From contig NZ_JAGHRA010000015.1 of NCBI RefSeq assembly GCF_017744015.1, forward strand, positions 1 through 64,000: a stretch of DNA of 64,000 nucleotides, read 5' to 3'. The stretch comes from Paracoccus sp. R12_2 (GTDB lineage Bacteria; Pseudomonadota; Alphaproteobacteria; Rhodobacterales; Rhodobacteraceae). The position numbers were made by a program, and so were the translations under genes. The first letter of the stretch is position 1. Every line of letters starts with the position of its first letter. The notes below the pieces were generated by a model that had not been told where the DNA came from, did no database searches, and saw only the letters and a program-made list of their open reading frames with translations. Positions 8,310-16,289 of the stretch are shown one piece after another.

Positions 8310-9496
8310 GTCGCCGCCTCATCCATCGGCCAGCAGTTCAGCCGCGAGAGTTCGCAGCGCATGCGCTGCAACCAGGGGGACCACGCCGTTACCACAGAGG
8401 CGAAGCCGGTCCACCCGGTGGGCCAGCCCATCAGCGCCTCGACGAACAGCGGGTTCAAGGTCCGGCGTGCCTCGGAGGAATCGCTCCCAGCCATCGGCTT
8501 CACCAGGACCTGGCGGCCAAGCAGGCCGTTCACCGGCGTGTTGGCAAGGCTCGTCGCGCCATCCTTGTGATCGCGGGCCGTCGGCGTCATCCACAATCCT
8601 GCCGCATGGGTCAGATCGGCCGACTTGCGCTTGCCCGCGCTCGGCTTGCAGCCGTCGTTCGCCATCGGCGTCGGCCAGTCCCGCGCCATCCGATCCAGAC
8701 CCTTTTCGGCCTTCCGCTCGCCACCCCGGCTGCGGAAACTGTCGATCTGCGGCGTCGGCCAGAGCGCTGCCGTCGTCGCGAGGTTCATGCCGTGCTGCCC
8801 CGCGGCCTGTGATGGCGTCGGTTTGGTCTGCCGGTTCTCGTTGGCGCTGGCGCGGGGCGTCGGCCAGAGCCGTAGCAGCTCCGTCCGGTTGCCGCCACTC
8901 GACCGGGTACCAGAGCAGGCGCGCGGGGTTGGCCAGCTCGTCTCCTTCTCGGATTGCGAGGATGAAGAGACGTTCGCGCTTGTGGGGCGCGCCGACTTCC
9001 GCCGCCGTGAAGAGGCCTGCCGCAAGGCGGTAGCCCATGCCGACCAGTCCTGCGGCGACTTCGGGGAAGCCGAGGCGGAGATGATGGGCGACATTCTCGA
9101 GGAAGACGAACTGCGGCTCGATCTCGCCAACGATCCGGGCGACATGCGGCCAGAGGTGCCGCGAATCGTCTGCACCCCGGCGCTTGCCCGCGACGGAGAA
9201 CGGCTGGCACGGATAGCCCGCAGTGACGATGTCCACCGCGCCGCGCCAAGGACGGCCGTCGAAGGTGGCAACGTCGTCCCAGAGAGGCGCGCGATCCAGG
9301 GACGCGTCTTCCATCCGCGCCACGAGAGTGGCTGCGGCGTAGGTTTCCCGTTCGACATGGCCCACAGCACGATATCCGGGGATGGCGATGGCGAGCCCGA
9401 GGTCGAGTCCGCCAGCGCCGGAGCATAGGGAAAGGCCGAAGAGGCATGCGTCTCTGGCCCCGGAAGCGCTTCCGGAGGAAGGTAAAGCCAGGTCAT
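8306..9496 (-). CDS. Overlapping open frame inside the C5-methyltransferase gene (WPTP-repeat protein)
   Basis: A second frame of the same strand is open from ATG 9496 to the TGA at 8306. Its C-terminal half carries repeated units of the form WPTPRA, LWPTPQ, DWPTPM and WMTPTARDHKDG, then LNPLFVEALMGWPTGWTGF. Sequences of this WPTP/NP-FVE-LMGWP type recur, from memory, in phages as proteins linked to C5 methyltransferases. The stop overlaps the next gene's start (ATGA), as coupled genes do. The N-terminal half is Ser/Arg-rich and may be only a shadow of the methyltransferase, so the true start could be internal. Real translation is likely but unproven. Confidence 0.5.
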   Translation of the reverse strand: MTWLYLPPEALPGPETHASSAFPYAPALADSTSGSPSPSPDIVLWAMSNGKPTPQPLSWRGWKTRPWIARLSGTTLPPSTAVLGAARWTSSLRAIRASRSPSRASAGVQTIRGTSGRMSPGSLARSSRSSSSSRMSPIISASASPKSPQDWSAWATALRQASSRRRKSARPTSANVSSSSQSEKETSWPTPRACSGTRSSGGNRTELLRLWPTPRASANENRQTKPTPSQAAGQHGMNLATTAALWPTPQIDSFRSRGGERKAEKGLDRMARDWPTPMANDGCKPSAGKRKSADLTHAAGLWMTPTARDHKDGATSLANTPVNGLLGRQVLVKPMAGSDSSEARRTLNPLFVEALMGWPTGWTGFASVVTAWSPWLQRMRCELSRLNCWPMDEAAT

Positions 9497-9500
9497 GCAT
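8319..9500 (-). CDS. Phage DNA (cytosine-5) methyltransferase
   Basis: The 393-residue product is a C5 cytosine methyltransferase, which methylates phage DNA, probably to escape host restriction. Visible motifs are motif I (SLCSGAGG, 24-31), motif IV with the catalytic Cys98 (GYPCQPFS), motif VI (ENV, 135-137), motif VIII-like (APHKRERLFIL) and the C-terminal motif X (RLCGNGVVP). Between about residues 215 and 340 the sequence is low-complexity and rich in LADA repeats; another frame of the same DNA carries WPTP repeats there (see 8306-9496). The start ATG at 9500 is chosen because the domain begins at once and the upstream gene ends at 9502. Confidence 0.88.
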   Translation of the reverse strand: MHDLALPSSGSASGARDACLFGLSLCSGAGGLDLGLAIAIPGYRAVGHVERETYAAATLVARMEDASLDRAPLWDDVATFDGRPWRGAVDIVTAGYPCQPFSVAGKRRGADDSRHLWPHVARIVGEIEPQFVFLENVAHHLRLGFPEVAAGLVGMGYRLAAGLFTAAEVGAPHKRERLFILAIREGDELANPARLLWYPVEWRQPDGAATALADAPRQRQREPADQTDAITGRGAARHEPRDDGSALADAADRQFPQPGWRAEGRKGSGSDGAGLADADGERRLQAERGQAQVGRSDPCGRIVDDADGPRSQGWRDEPCQHAGERPAWPPGPGEADGWERFLRGTPDLEPAVRRGADGLAHRVDRLRLCGNGVVPLVAAHALRTLAAELLADG

Positions 9501-9501
9501 G

Positions 9502-10878
9502 TCACGCGGCTGTCTTGCGCTTTCGCGCGGGTTCGGGTGCGGCGTCCAGGTCCAGCGTATCGGCCCGGGCCTCGGCATCGTCGCCCAGCCGCTCGGTCCT
9601 CACCTGCGCGAAGGTCCGACCGTCGCCGTCGAGGATCGCGTCGCGGCCGGTCTCGGCCTGCCAGCGCTCTACGGCGACATCGACATAGGCCGGGCTGATT
9701 TCCATCGCGAAGACGCGCCGGCCGTTGGCCTCGCCCGCCATGATCTGCGAGCCGGACCCCGAGAAGGGCTCGTAGCACAGGCCGCCGCGGGCGACGTGCT
9801 GGCGCATCGGGATGCCGAAGGCGTCGAGCGGTTTCGGCGTCGGGTGGTCGGGCCGGTCGTCCTTGGCGAAGCTCGGCAGCGCCCATGTCGATGGCAGCGT
9901 TTCCTCGGCCACCTTCGGCGGGCGGTTCGGACGGCGCCAGCCCATGAAACAGGGCTCGTGTTTCCAGAGGTAATGGGAGCGGGTCAGAACCCCGCGGTCC
10001 TTCACCCAGATGATCTGCTGATGAACGAAGGCCCCGGCTTTCTCCCAGCAGGCCTCGAGCATCGCCTGACGGCGCGAGGCATGCCAGCAGTACCAGGCGG
10101 CGTCCTCGGCGATGGCTTCCGTTACGGCAGCCGCGATGAAGCCGTCGTAAAGCTCGGCCCCCTGCGAACTGTCATCCCAGGTCGTGCCGTAGGACGCGGA
10201 CCAGTCCTTGTTGCGAGTCGGATGGTTCGAGCCGTCGTAGTCCACCAGATACGGCGGGTCGGTCGCGAACAGGATCGCCCGCTCGCCATTCATCAGGCGG
10301 CGCACATCGTCGTGGCTCGTGCTGTCGCCGCACAGGAGACGGTGGTCGCCGAGGATCCACAGATCGCCCGTGCGCGAGGCCGGGTTGCGCGGGGGTTCGG
10401 GGATGGTCACCGGCGGCACGGAGCCCCCGGCGCCACCTTCTTCACCGTCCCCCTCCGGCACGAAGGCCAGCAGCTTGTCCAACTCGCCGTCGGAAAACCC
10501 GACCAGCGACAGGTCGAAATCCTCGGCCAACAGTTCGTTCAGTTCCGCCGACAGCAGCGCCTCGTCCCAGGTGCCGAGTTCGGTCAGCTTGTTGTCCGCG
10601 ATCCGGTACGCCCGGCGCTGCGCCTCGGTCAGGTGGCCCAGCACGATCACCGGCGCTTCGGTCAGCCCGAGCTGCGTAGCGGCCAGCACGCGCCCGTGCC
10701 CCGCGATCAGCTCTCCGTCTTCAGCAACGAGGCAGGGCACGGTCCAGCCGAACTCGGCCATGCTGGCGGCGATCTTCGCGACCTGATCCGCGCCATGCGC
10801 CTTCGCGTTCTTCGCGTAGGGCTGCAGGCGCGCAAGCGGCCAGGTCTCGATCGCGTCCGGGGCGAAGCTCAGCGTCAT
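9502..10878 (-). CDS. ParB-like domain / N6-adenine DNA methyltransferase
   Basis: The 458-residue protein combines an N-terminal ParB/sulfiredoxin-like domain (residues 15-110, with GHGR at 60-63 and a conserved RIADNKL segment) with a DNA methylase of the N6/N4 class: DPPY at 207-210 is the catalytic motif IV and EPFSGSGSQIMAGE near 377 binds S-adenosylmethionine. This combination is typical of prophages and is thought to modify adenines near specific sites. The C-terminus is Asp/Ala-rich. ATG 10878 is preferred over a TTG three codons upstream. The gene is followed directly by the C5 methyltransferase. Confidence 0.88.
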   Translation of the reverse strand: MTLSFAPDAIETWPLARLQPYAKNAKAHGADQVAKIAASMAEFGWTVPCLVAEDGELIAGHGRVLAATQLGLTEAPVIVLGHLTEAQRRAYRIADNKLTELGTWDEALLSAELNELLAEDFDLSLVGFSDGELDKLLAFVPEGDGEEGGAGGSVPPVTIPEPPRNPASRTGDLWILGDHRLLCGDSTSHDDVRRLMNGERAILFATDPPYLVDYDGSNHPTRNKDWSASYGTTWDDSSQGAELYDGFIAAAVTEAIAEDAAWYCWHASRRQAMLEACWEKAGAFVHQQIIWVKDRGVLTRSHYLWKHEPCFMGWRRPNRPPKVAEETLPSTWALPSFAKDDRPDHPTPKPLDAFGIPMRQHVARGGLCYEPFSGSGSQIMAGEANGRRVFAMEISPAYVDVAVERWQAETGRDAILDGDGRTFAQVRTERLGDDAEARADTLDLDAAPEPARKRKTAA

Positions 10879-10965
10879 GATGGGCAAGGTTCCTCGGTCG
10901 GGTGGATGCCGGTGGCTTCCGGACTCCGGATACCGGACCGGACTCCACGCGGGGTCCAGCGTCGC

Positions 10966-11887
10966 GCCCTCCGATCTTAAGGAAGTTGCCGAACAACTCC
11001 TTCAGGAATGGGTTTGTCTTCGGCACCATGTCGGCCAGGTTGTCGGCAATGATGCCCGCGGGGCGCGAAATCCGCGCTGCCAGCATGCCATAGGCAATGG
11101 TCTGGGCGAACATGTCGGCGAAGCCATCATCGTCCAGGTCATGGATGAGGTTCTTGCGGAATGCTGCCTGCATCGTGGTCATGGGGCCAGTGTCGTCTTC
11201 GGCCTTCAGCAGCTGGTTGACCCGGGCGCGGATGTCCGAGGCAAGCTCGGCAAGACGCGTGGCGAGTTCCTTGGAGGTCTTGATCGTCTCGTTCAGGCCC
11301 AACTCGAACGCTGACGCCCAGTTTGCCCGCCATTGCTGCGTGTCCTCGTGATCATCAGGCCAGATCAGCCTGTTGCGCAGGAGCTTCGCCACATACTCGT
11401 TGTGAAGGCGTGTATCCTGGGCATTCCAGCCGAGCACCTTCATGACGGGGAGGTCGCCAGCCGTCTTGCCGTCAGAGAAGTGGATGAAAGCCAGCTCGCG
11501 CGCGCCCGACTTCCCGAAGCTGGCCGCGAATATCAGGTCGCTTTTATCCCAGGCGCGCCGATCAGCCGTTTGCGCCCCTGAGCGCTTCTTCACCACCAAC
11601 GCCTTCAAGATACGGCGCAGAACGGTCACGGGGATTGCCTTGTTCTCCATCGAAATGAAGAAAATACCCCAGGGTTGGTTGGTCGCCAGCGGGCGCAGCT
11701 GATGGATTTCGCGAATGCTGGCAGTCTCGTCTTTTTTCAGTCCAAGCTCGCTGGCTTCATATTCGAAGACGACATCATCAAAGCCGTAATCCTCGCCGAT
11801 CGGCCATTCCAGCTTGTCGCGCAGAAGCTCGACCAACTGCTCGAAGTTCGAAACCCTGTCGAGATCGGCGGCGCTAACATTTGCCAT
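10966..11887 (-). pseudogene. Truncated methyltransferase-type partner of the PLD-helicase (N-terminal 308 codons)
   Basis: The frame starts ATG 11887, 13 bases after the helicase stop, and encodes about 308 residues (VSNFEQLVELLRDKL to FLKELFGNFLKIGGR) resembling the N-terminal part of large class-I DNA methyltransferases of Eco57I/PglX type. No methylase motif (no NPPY) is present, because the expected catalytic part is missing. After residue 308 the sequence changes to Pro/Arg-rich translation that runs on into the ParB-methyltransferase gene, ending at 10721. The break at about 10966 therefore looks like a recombination joint with the prophage. The truncation follows from comparison by memory with full-length relatives and should be confirmed by alignment. 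Confidence 0.65.
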
Positions 11888-11900
11888 CAGAAAATCACCC

Positions 11901-14900
11901 TCAATTCAATTCCATCCACGCCTTCAGAATCGGCTTCACGCCGACAGGGGCCTGGACCTTGCGCAAGTATGTTTTCGCGATGTGCTTCTCGACTGACTTT
12001 CGCACCGCCGAAAGCTTTTCCTGATCGATCTGAACACGCCGGGGCGTCTTGGGATCGCAACGCACGAACTCGATGATCCGGGAGGCGTCCTCCAAGATCG
12101 CATCGCTTTCGAGATCCGCCAGATACCACTTCACGTCGCCGGCCTCCGCAGACCAGACGTCCTGACCGTCTCGCTCCGAGGCTTCGCGATCATGGGCCGG
12201 ACGCGAGTAGCAGAAGAAGACGCCACGGGCACCGCGCTTCGAGTGCTGTTTGCCGGAAAACACCGAGTCAGGCAGGCTGGACAGATGCGCCTCTAGTTCA
12301 GGATCGGTGGCAAGCAGATCCTGCCATTCCAAGTGCATCTGCTCGTCCGGGCTCGCGATGCCTTCGTACTGCTCGGCGAAGTTGCGGAGGTCCTCATAGT
12401 CATCGTCCTCGCGCAGCAGCTTCTTGCCCTCGATACCGAGCGTCTTCGAGATGCGCAGCGTCTTGTGCGACACACGGTTATAGAGCCGAAGGAGGTCATC
12501 GAGCTCGTCCGGCGGCAAGAAGTTCCAGTAGCCTACGGTCCCGCGCAGATCCTTCTGGTCCGGGTGATCCGTGAGTATCCTCTTCTCGATCTCTGGGTTC
12601 ATGCGGCGATCAACGCGGCCGATCCGCTGCATGAGGCGCACGGGGTTCCAGTGCAGGTCATAGTTGATCAGCCGAGTGGCGTCCTGAAGGTTCAAACCTT
12701 CCGACAGCACATCGGTCGATATCAGCACCCTGATCTCGCTCAAGCCTCGTTTCACGAGGTCAGGGGAACTCGACTCATTGTAGTAGGGTGCGAACCGCTG
12801 GATGACCCGCGACCGATCCCCCTTTGTGCCACTGTCGATCTGATCGACGCCCTCGATGCCGGCCTCCGCTAGCTGGGCCGCAACATAGCGTGCCGTCTCA
12901 CCAAATTCCGAGAAGATGATCACCTTATGATCCTTCAGGATCGGATCATTCTTCAGCAGCTTCTTAAGCTCGTTCAGCTTCTTGTCCTGAGAAGGCTTGA
13001 ACTTTTCAAGCTCGCTCAGGAAGTCCGCGAGCTGGTCTAAGTCCTGGATCGTGTCGTGGACGATCTTCTCGATATCGAATTCGTTGGGGTCAAGCTTCTC
13101 AACCGCGTCGCGCAACTCCTCGGGATAGAGGTCCTCTTCGCCCTCCGCTTCATCAAGGAAGTCAAGCTGCGGCTTGTATCCTATCAGCTTTCCATTGCGC
13201 CGCTTCCAGCGCTCTACTGCCTCCCGTTCATGGTCGGTTTCCGCATTCACGTCCAACCAGGCCAGTAGCTTGTAGAGCAGGCGCCAACATGACAGGCGAA
13301 AAGCTTCTGCTGAGCTTTCAAAGCGCTTCAGGAAATTTGTTCGGATCAGCGCCACCACCTGCTTCCGGCGGCCCTTCTCCATGGCGGGGACGATCTCGGG
13401 ATCATCGCCCTTATAGTAGGCATACGGGTTGTAGATGCCGAGGGTGAAGAGCGGAACACGTTTGTGGAAGGCATCAGCAACCATGTCGAGCAGCTTCCCA
13501 TAGGTCTGCTTGACCGAGTAGTGCGCCACCTTTGGCTTGCGCGGCTCAGGGAAGACAACTGCGCCTCCGCCTTCGCGCTGCATACTCGCCTTCACATAGC
13601 TTCGGCTCCGCTGAACGACGAGCGCATCAAATAGGGAGTCTGTCGCAAACAAGTCGCCAATGTCGGCGGCGTTGATCTCAGCAACCTCCTCATCCCCATT
13701 CGCTCGCAATTGACGCTCAATCGATCGTTCCAACTGTCGGATGTGTCCCGCGAGCGAATGGATGCCGAGCGGCGCATCGGCGAAGTGATCTGCACGGTGT
13801 CGTGAGAACAACTCGACCATGTGCTGAAAATCCAGCAGGCTGTTGTTGATCGGCGTGGCCGTGAGCATGTAAAGTTCCTTGCCCTCAGCGAGATCATACA
13901 GGTGCCAGTAGCGGGATTTGCGCTTGGCACCCTCTTCACCACGGGTGCCGGTGTTTCGAAAGTGATGCGCCTCATCGATGATGATGACATCAGCCTGGGC
14001 TTTGACTTGCTCCAGTTCTTCCTGCATCTTCTCGCGCATCAGATCCGTGTGACTGAAGATTTTCAGCCGACTGAACCCCTTGAACACTTCCGGCAGCCGG
14101 TTCCTGAGCTCCCGCTCCCAAACTGGCGACTTGGCCGACTTCGGCACGAACAGTGCGACGTTCTTGTTTTCATACTGGACAAACCGTTCGATCAGCATGA
14201 GCCCGATGAAGGTCTTGCCCAAACCAACACCGTCGCACAGGAAAGCACCGCCGTATTTCGCAGCCCTCTTAAGCAGCGCCCCATATCCATCCCGTTGGTA
14301 TTTTGCGAGGATCGGGTACAGCCTTGAGGAATTCTTCTCCCATTCGGTGGCGGTCTCCTCGTGTCCGGCGAAATAAAGCTGCATCGATCGCGCATAGACA
14401 TCGAACGGTGGGTAATCGCGGGTGTGGCGCTCAACCGTCTTGAGGACTTCGACCGAAACGTCCTCGGCTTCTTCCCAGCGTTCCTCATACCATTCCTGCA
14501 GGACGGCAACCGGCGTGCCCGTGATCTGGACGTTCAGTTCGATATTCTGGGTGAGCCCTGGGACAGTGAAGTTAGAGGAGCCAACAAGTGCGGATGATCC
14601 AACCACTTCGAGCCGGGCATGTGTGATGTAGGCTTTGGCATGGAACTTGTCCTTCCTATAAACCCGGCACTCGATCTTGCCCGACCGGATCGCCTCGACA
14701 ATTGCTGGAACACCTCTGAGGAAGTGGTTCTTTTCCTTTTCCTGCTCGATGCTTCTGTCTAGGCGGGAGGCAATTTCCTGAAGGCCGGCCTCGAATGCGC
14801 GCTTGGTGCGTTTTGAAACCTCATCCCCCATCAGGATGCGGATATGATCGACTTTTTGCCATTCGTCGCTGAGCGCGAGCAAGGCGCCGATCTCGAAATA

Positions 14901-15032
14901 TCCCGTTGCAATATCGATTGATTTAGAGAGCTGGCACCAGTCGTGCAGGTATCGGAGCGCCTTCCATTCATCGGCGCTATTGTCGACGATGAACAGCTCG
15001 CTGCCGGCCTTGTGGCTTTCTCTCTTCGGCAT
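11901..15032 (-). CDS. PLD-nuclease/SNF2-family helicase, candidate anti-phage or restriction protein
   Basis: The 1043-residue protein has an N-terminal phospholipase-D-like nuclease domain (residues about 15-200; FHAKAYI at 131-137 followed by GSSNFT) joined to a superfamily-2 helicase: Walker A GVGLGKT (268-274), DEAH (353-356), LTATPINN as motif III, and QRIGRVDRR as motif VI. A charged C-terminal region of about 200 residues follows. Such PLD-helicases occur beside large adenine methyltransferases in restriction-like systems; here the partner is truncated just downstream. Only one HxK half-motif is evident, so the nuclease might act as a dimer. AGGA upstream supports ATG 15032. Lower GC than the phage genes suggests separate origin. 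Confidence 0.8.
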   Translation of the reverse strand: MPKRESHKAGSELFIVDNSADEWKALRYLHDWCQLSKSIDIATGYFEIGALLALSDEWQKVDHIRILMGDEVSKRTKRAFEAGLQEIASRLDRSIEQEKEKNHFLRGVPAIVEAIRSGKIECRVYRKDKFHAKAYITHARLEVVGSSALVGSSNFTVPGLTQNIELNVQITGTPVAVLQEWYEERWEEAEDVSVEVLKTVERHTRDYPPFDVYARSMQLYFAGHEETATEWEKNSSRLYPILAKYQRDGYGALLKRAAKYGGAFLCDGVGLGKTFIGLMLIERFVQYENKNVALFVPKSAKSPVWERELRNRLPEVFKGFSRLKIFSHTDLMREKMQEELEQVKAQADVIIIDEAHHFRNTGTRGEEGAKRKSRYWHLYDLAEGKELYMLTATPINNSLLDFQHMVELFSRHRADHFADAPLGIHSLAGHIRQLERSIERQLRANGDEEVAEINAADIGDLFATDSLFDALVVQRSRSYVKASMQREGGGAVVFPEPRKPKVAHYSVKQTYGKLLDMVADAFHKRVPLFTLGIYNPYAYYKGDDPEIVPAMEKGRRKQVVALIRTNFLKRFESSAEAFRLSCWRLLYKLLAWLDVNAETDHEREAVERWKRRNGKLIGYKPQLDFLDEAEGEEDLYPEELRDAVEKLDPNEFDIEKIVHDTIQDLDQLADFLSELEKFKPSQDKKLNELKKLLKNDPILKDHKVIIFSEFGETARYVAAQLAEAGIEGVDQIDSGTKGDRSRVIQRFAPYYNESSSPDLVKRGLSEIRVLISTDVLSEGLNLQDATRLINYDLHWNPVRLMQRIGRVDRRMNPEIEKRILTDHPDQKDLRGTVGYWNFLPPDELDDLLRLYNRVSHKTLRISKTLGIEGKKLLREDDDYEDLRNFAEQYEGIASPDEQMHLEWQDLLATDPELEAHLSSLPDSVFSGKQHSKRGARGVFFCYSRPAHDREASERDGQDVWSAEAGDVKWYLADLESDAILEDASRIIEFVRCDPKTPRRVQIDQEKLSAVRKSVEKHIAKTYLRKVQAPVGVKPILKAWMELN

Positions 15033-15063
15033 CAAATAATCCTAATCTCTGAATAAAAACTGA

Positions 15064-15489
15064 TCACAACACCTCACCCCAGGGGTTGATCAGGTCGACG
15101 CCGCAGCCTTCGAAGTCAGGGGTGTTGCGGGTGGCGACGGTAGCGTCGCGTGTGCGCGCGATGGCAGCGATCTGGCAATGCGCCTGCGCGATCGGTAGGC
15201 CGGCAGCACGCCGGCTGGCGGCAATGGTGGCATAGGCCTCGGCGGCGGCACAGTCGAAGGCGAGTACCCGCCCTGCCAGGTCGTCGCGCAGGATGCGATC
15301 GATTGCGTCTGCCAGGCCGTCGCGGCGCTTGCCGTTATCCATGATCGCGACACCGTAGCGCAACTCGGCCTCGGAGATCGCGGTCAGGTAGATATCGAGC
15401 CCGTCCTGGGCGGCGAGCCACCCCTCGACCCGCGGTTCCGGGGTCGGGCGTAGAAGCTCGAAGACGACATTCGTATCGACGATGATCAT
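15064..15489 (-). CDS. PIN-domain toxin, VapC/FitB type, with altered active site
   Basis: The 141-residue protein is a PIN-domain ribonuclease toxin of the FitB/VapC family. VDTNV at residues 4-8 and SEAELRYG near 39 carry the first conserved acidic residues, and TRNTPDFEG near 120 the last. The third conserved acidic position, usually Asp in a segment like ADCQIAAIA, is His here (AHCQIAAIA, codon CAT at about 15178-15180). A GAT-to-CAT change would give this. Metal binding may be weakened, so the toxin may be inactive. The gene starts 2 bases after the antitoxin stop. Confidence 0.85.
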   Translation of the reverse strand: MIIVDTNVVFELLRPTPEPRVEGWLAAQDGLDIYLTAISEAELRYGVAIMDNGKRRDGLADAIDRILRDDLAGRVLAFDCAAAEAYATIAASRRAAGLPIAQAHCQIAAIARTRDATVATRNTPDFEGCGVDLINPWGEVL

Positions 15490-15491
15490 GT

Positions 15492-15740
15492 TTACGCCTG
15501 ATCGAACGCGGGTGGCTGACGCATGGGCTCATGCGGGGGAAGGTCCAGCTCCACCCCGCCCAGGGGCGCGATCCGGGCCCGGATCGCGGCCGCGAGGTTG
15601 TGGGCGGGCCTTTCCTGGCCAACAACCTGGCGCAGGATTTCGCGGGCCTCTTCCTCCATCGACCGACCGTGCTCGGCAGCGCGAATGCGCAAGCGGCGCT
15701 TCACATCGTCCTCTAGGTTGCGAATTGTAATGCTTGCCAT
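15492..15740 (-). CDS. FitA-type ribbon-helix-helix antitoxin
   Basis: The 82-residue protein begins MASITIRNLEDDVKRRLRIR, the ribbon-helix-helix DNA-binding opening of FitA/VapB antitoxins, followed by SMEEEAREILRQVV. The C-terminal 35 residues, Pro-rich, would wrap around the toxin. ATG 15740 has GGGGA 7-8 bases upstream. It forms an operon with the PIN-domain toxin and would neutralise it and repress the shared promoter. A perfect 15-base palindrome 36 bases upstream is the likely operator. Confidence 0.85.
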   Translation of the reverse strand: MASITIRNLEDDVKRRLRIRAAEHGRSMEEEAREILRQVVGQERPAHNLAAAIRARIAPLGGVELDLPPHEPMRQPPAFDQA

Positions 15741-15775
15741 GAAGTTCCCCGACCATCGGGACGATGCTAGGCGGC

Positions 15776-15790
15776 GATTGCATTGCAATC
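15776..15790. promoter_or_regulatory. Palindromic operator candidate of the toxin-antitoxin operon
   Basis: GATTGCA-T-TGCAATC is a perfect palindrome with a single central base, starting 36 bases upstream of the antitoxin ATG at 15740. Ribbon-helix-helix antitoxins commonly bind such inverted repeats to repress their own operon. The position is right for this; binding is inferred. Confidence 0.5.
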
Positions 15791-16112
15791 AAGCCATAGC
15801 GCGGCACTAGTTTTCGTTCAGTGAAAGCAGAACGAGCCTCCGATAATGAGTTCGATTTCTGTTCCCTCTCGAAGCGTGTCCCTGAAATCGAAGTGTTCGG
15901 CGAGGCTTGCCAAAAAACACTTCATTTTCATAGCCTTAAAAGAAATTCACCGGAACGGCGCAGTCATCAGGTCCGGAGAATATCGGCCCTTAGAGACCAC
16001 TCGCGGGCCGCTTGGCGCCGGGGCCAGTGTTCAGCCCCACCCGCATAACCCCCGAAAACAACGGAAAAATCCGGCCGGAGCCGTATCGTGAGAACGCTTT
16101 CGCGGGGGCAAG
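15791..16112. other. Intergenic stretch with no gene recognised
   Basis: Between the toxin-antitoxin operator and the 3' end of tRNA-Ser I see no convincing gene: short open frames have no family resemblance or good ribosome-binding sites. Being next to the tRNA 3' end, it could hold remains of an attachment site, but no repeat of the tRNA end was found. Confidence 0.4.
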
Positions 16113-16202
16113 TGGCGGAGACGAAGGGATTCGAACCCTCGAGGCCCTTTCGGGCCTGCACCCTTAGCAGGGGTGTGCCTTCGACCACTCGGCCACGTCT
16201 CC
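16113..16202 (-). tRNA. tRNA-Ser (anticodon GCT)
   Basis: The minus strand folds into a 90-base class-II tRNA. The acceptor stem is GGAGACG/CGTCTCC with discriminator G and an encoded CCA at 16113-16115. The anticodon loop CTGCTAA gives anticodon GCT for AGC/AGT serine codons. A long variable arm follows (AGGCCCGAAAGGGCCT contains its hairpin), then a T-arm with GGTTCGAATCC. Its 3' end faces the phage/defence island, as is usual where a tRNA gene was used for integration. Confidence 0.97.
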
Positions 16203-16289
16203 GCCGCTCCGTATATTGGGCGCGCTTGGCGGAGACAAGGGCCTTCTGCCCACAACTTTCGAGCATTGGGATTGGGATAGGTACGCTGC

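Noticed and set aside
8266-9428. Plus-strand frames opposite the C5 methyltransferase
   Set aside because: They are antisense to a region with two same-strand coding signals and show no motifs; unlike the WPTP frame, there is no coupling to a neighbour.
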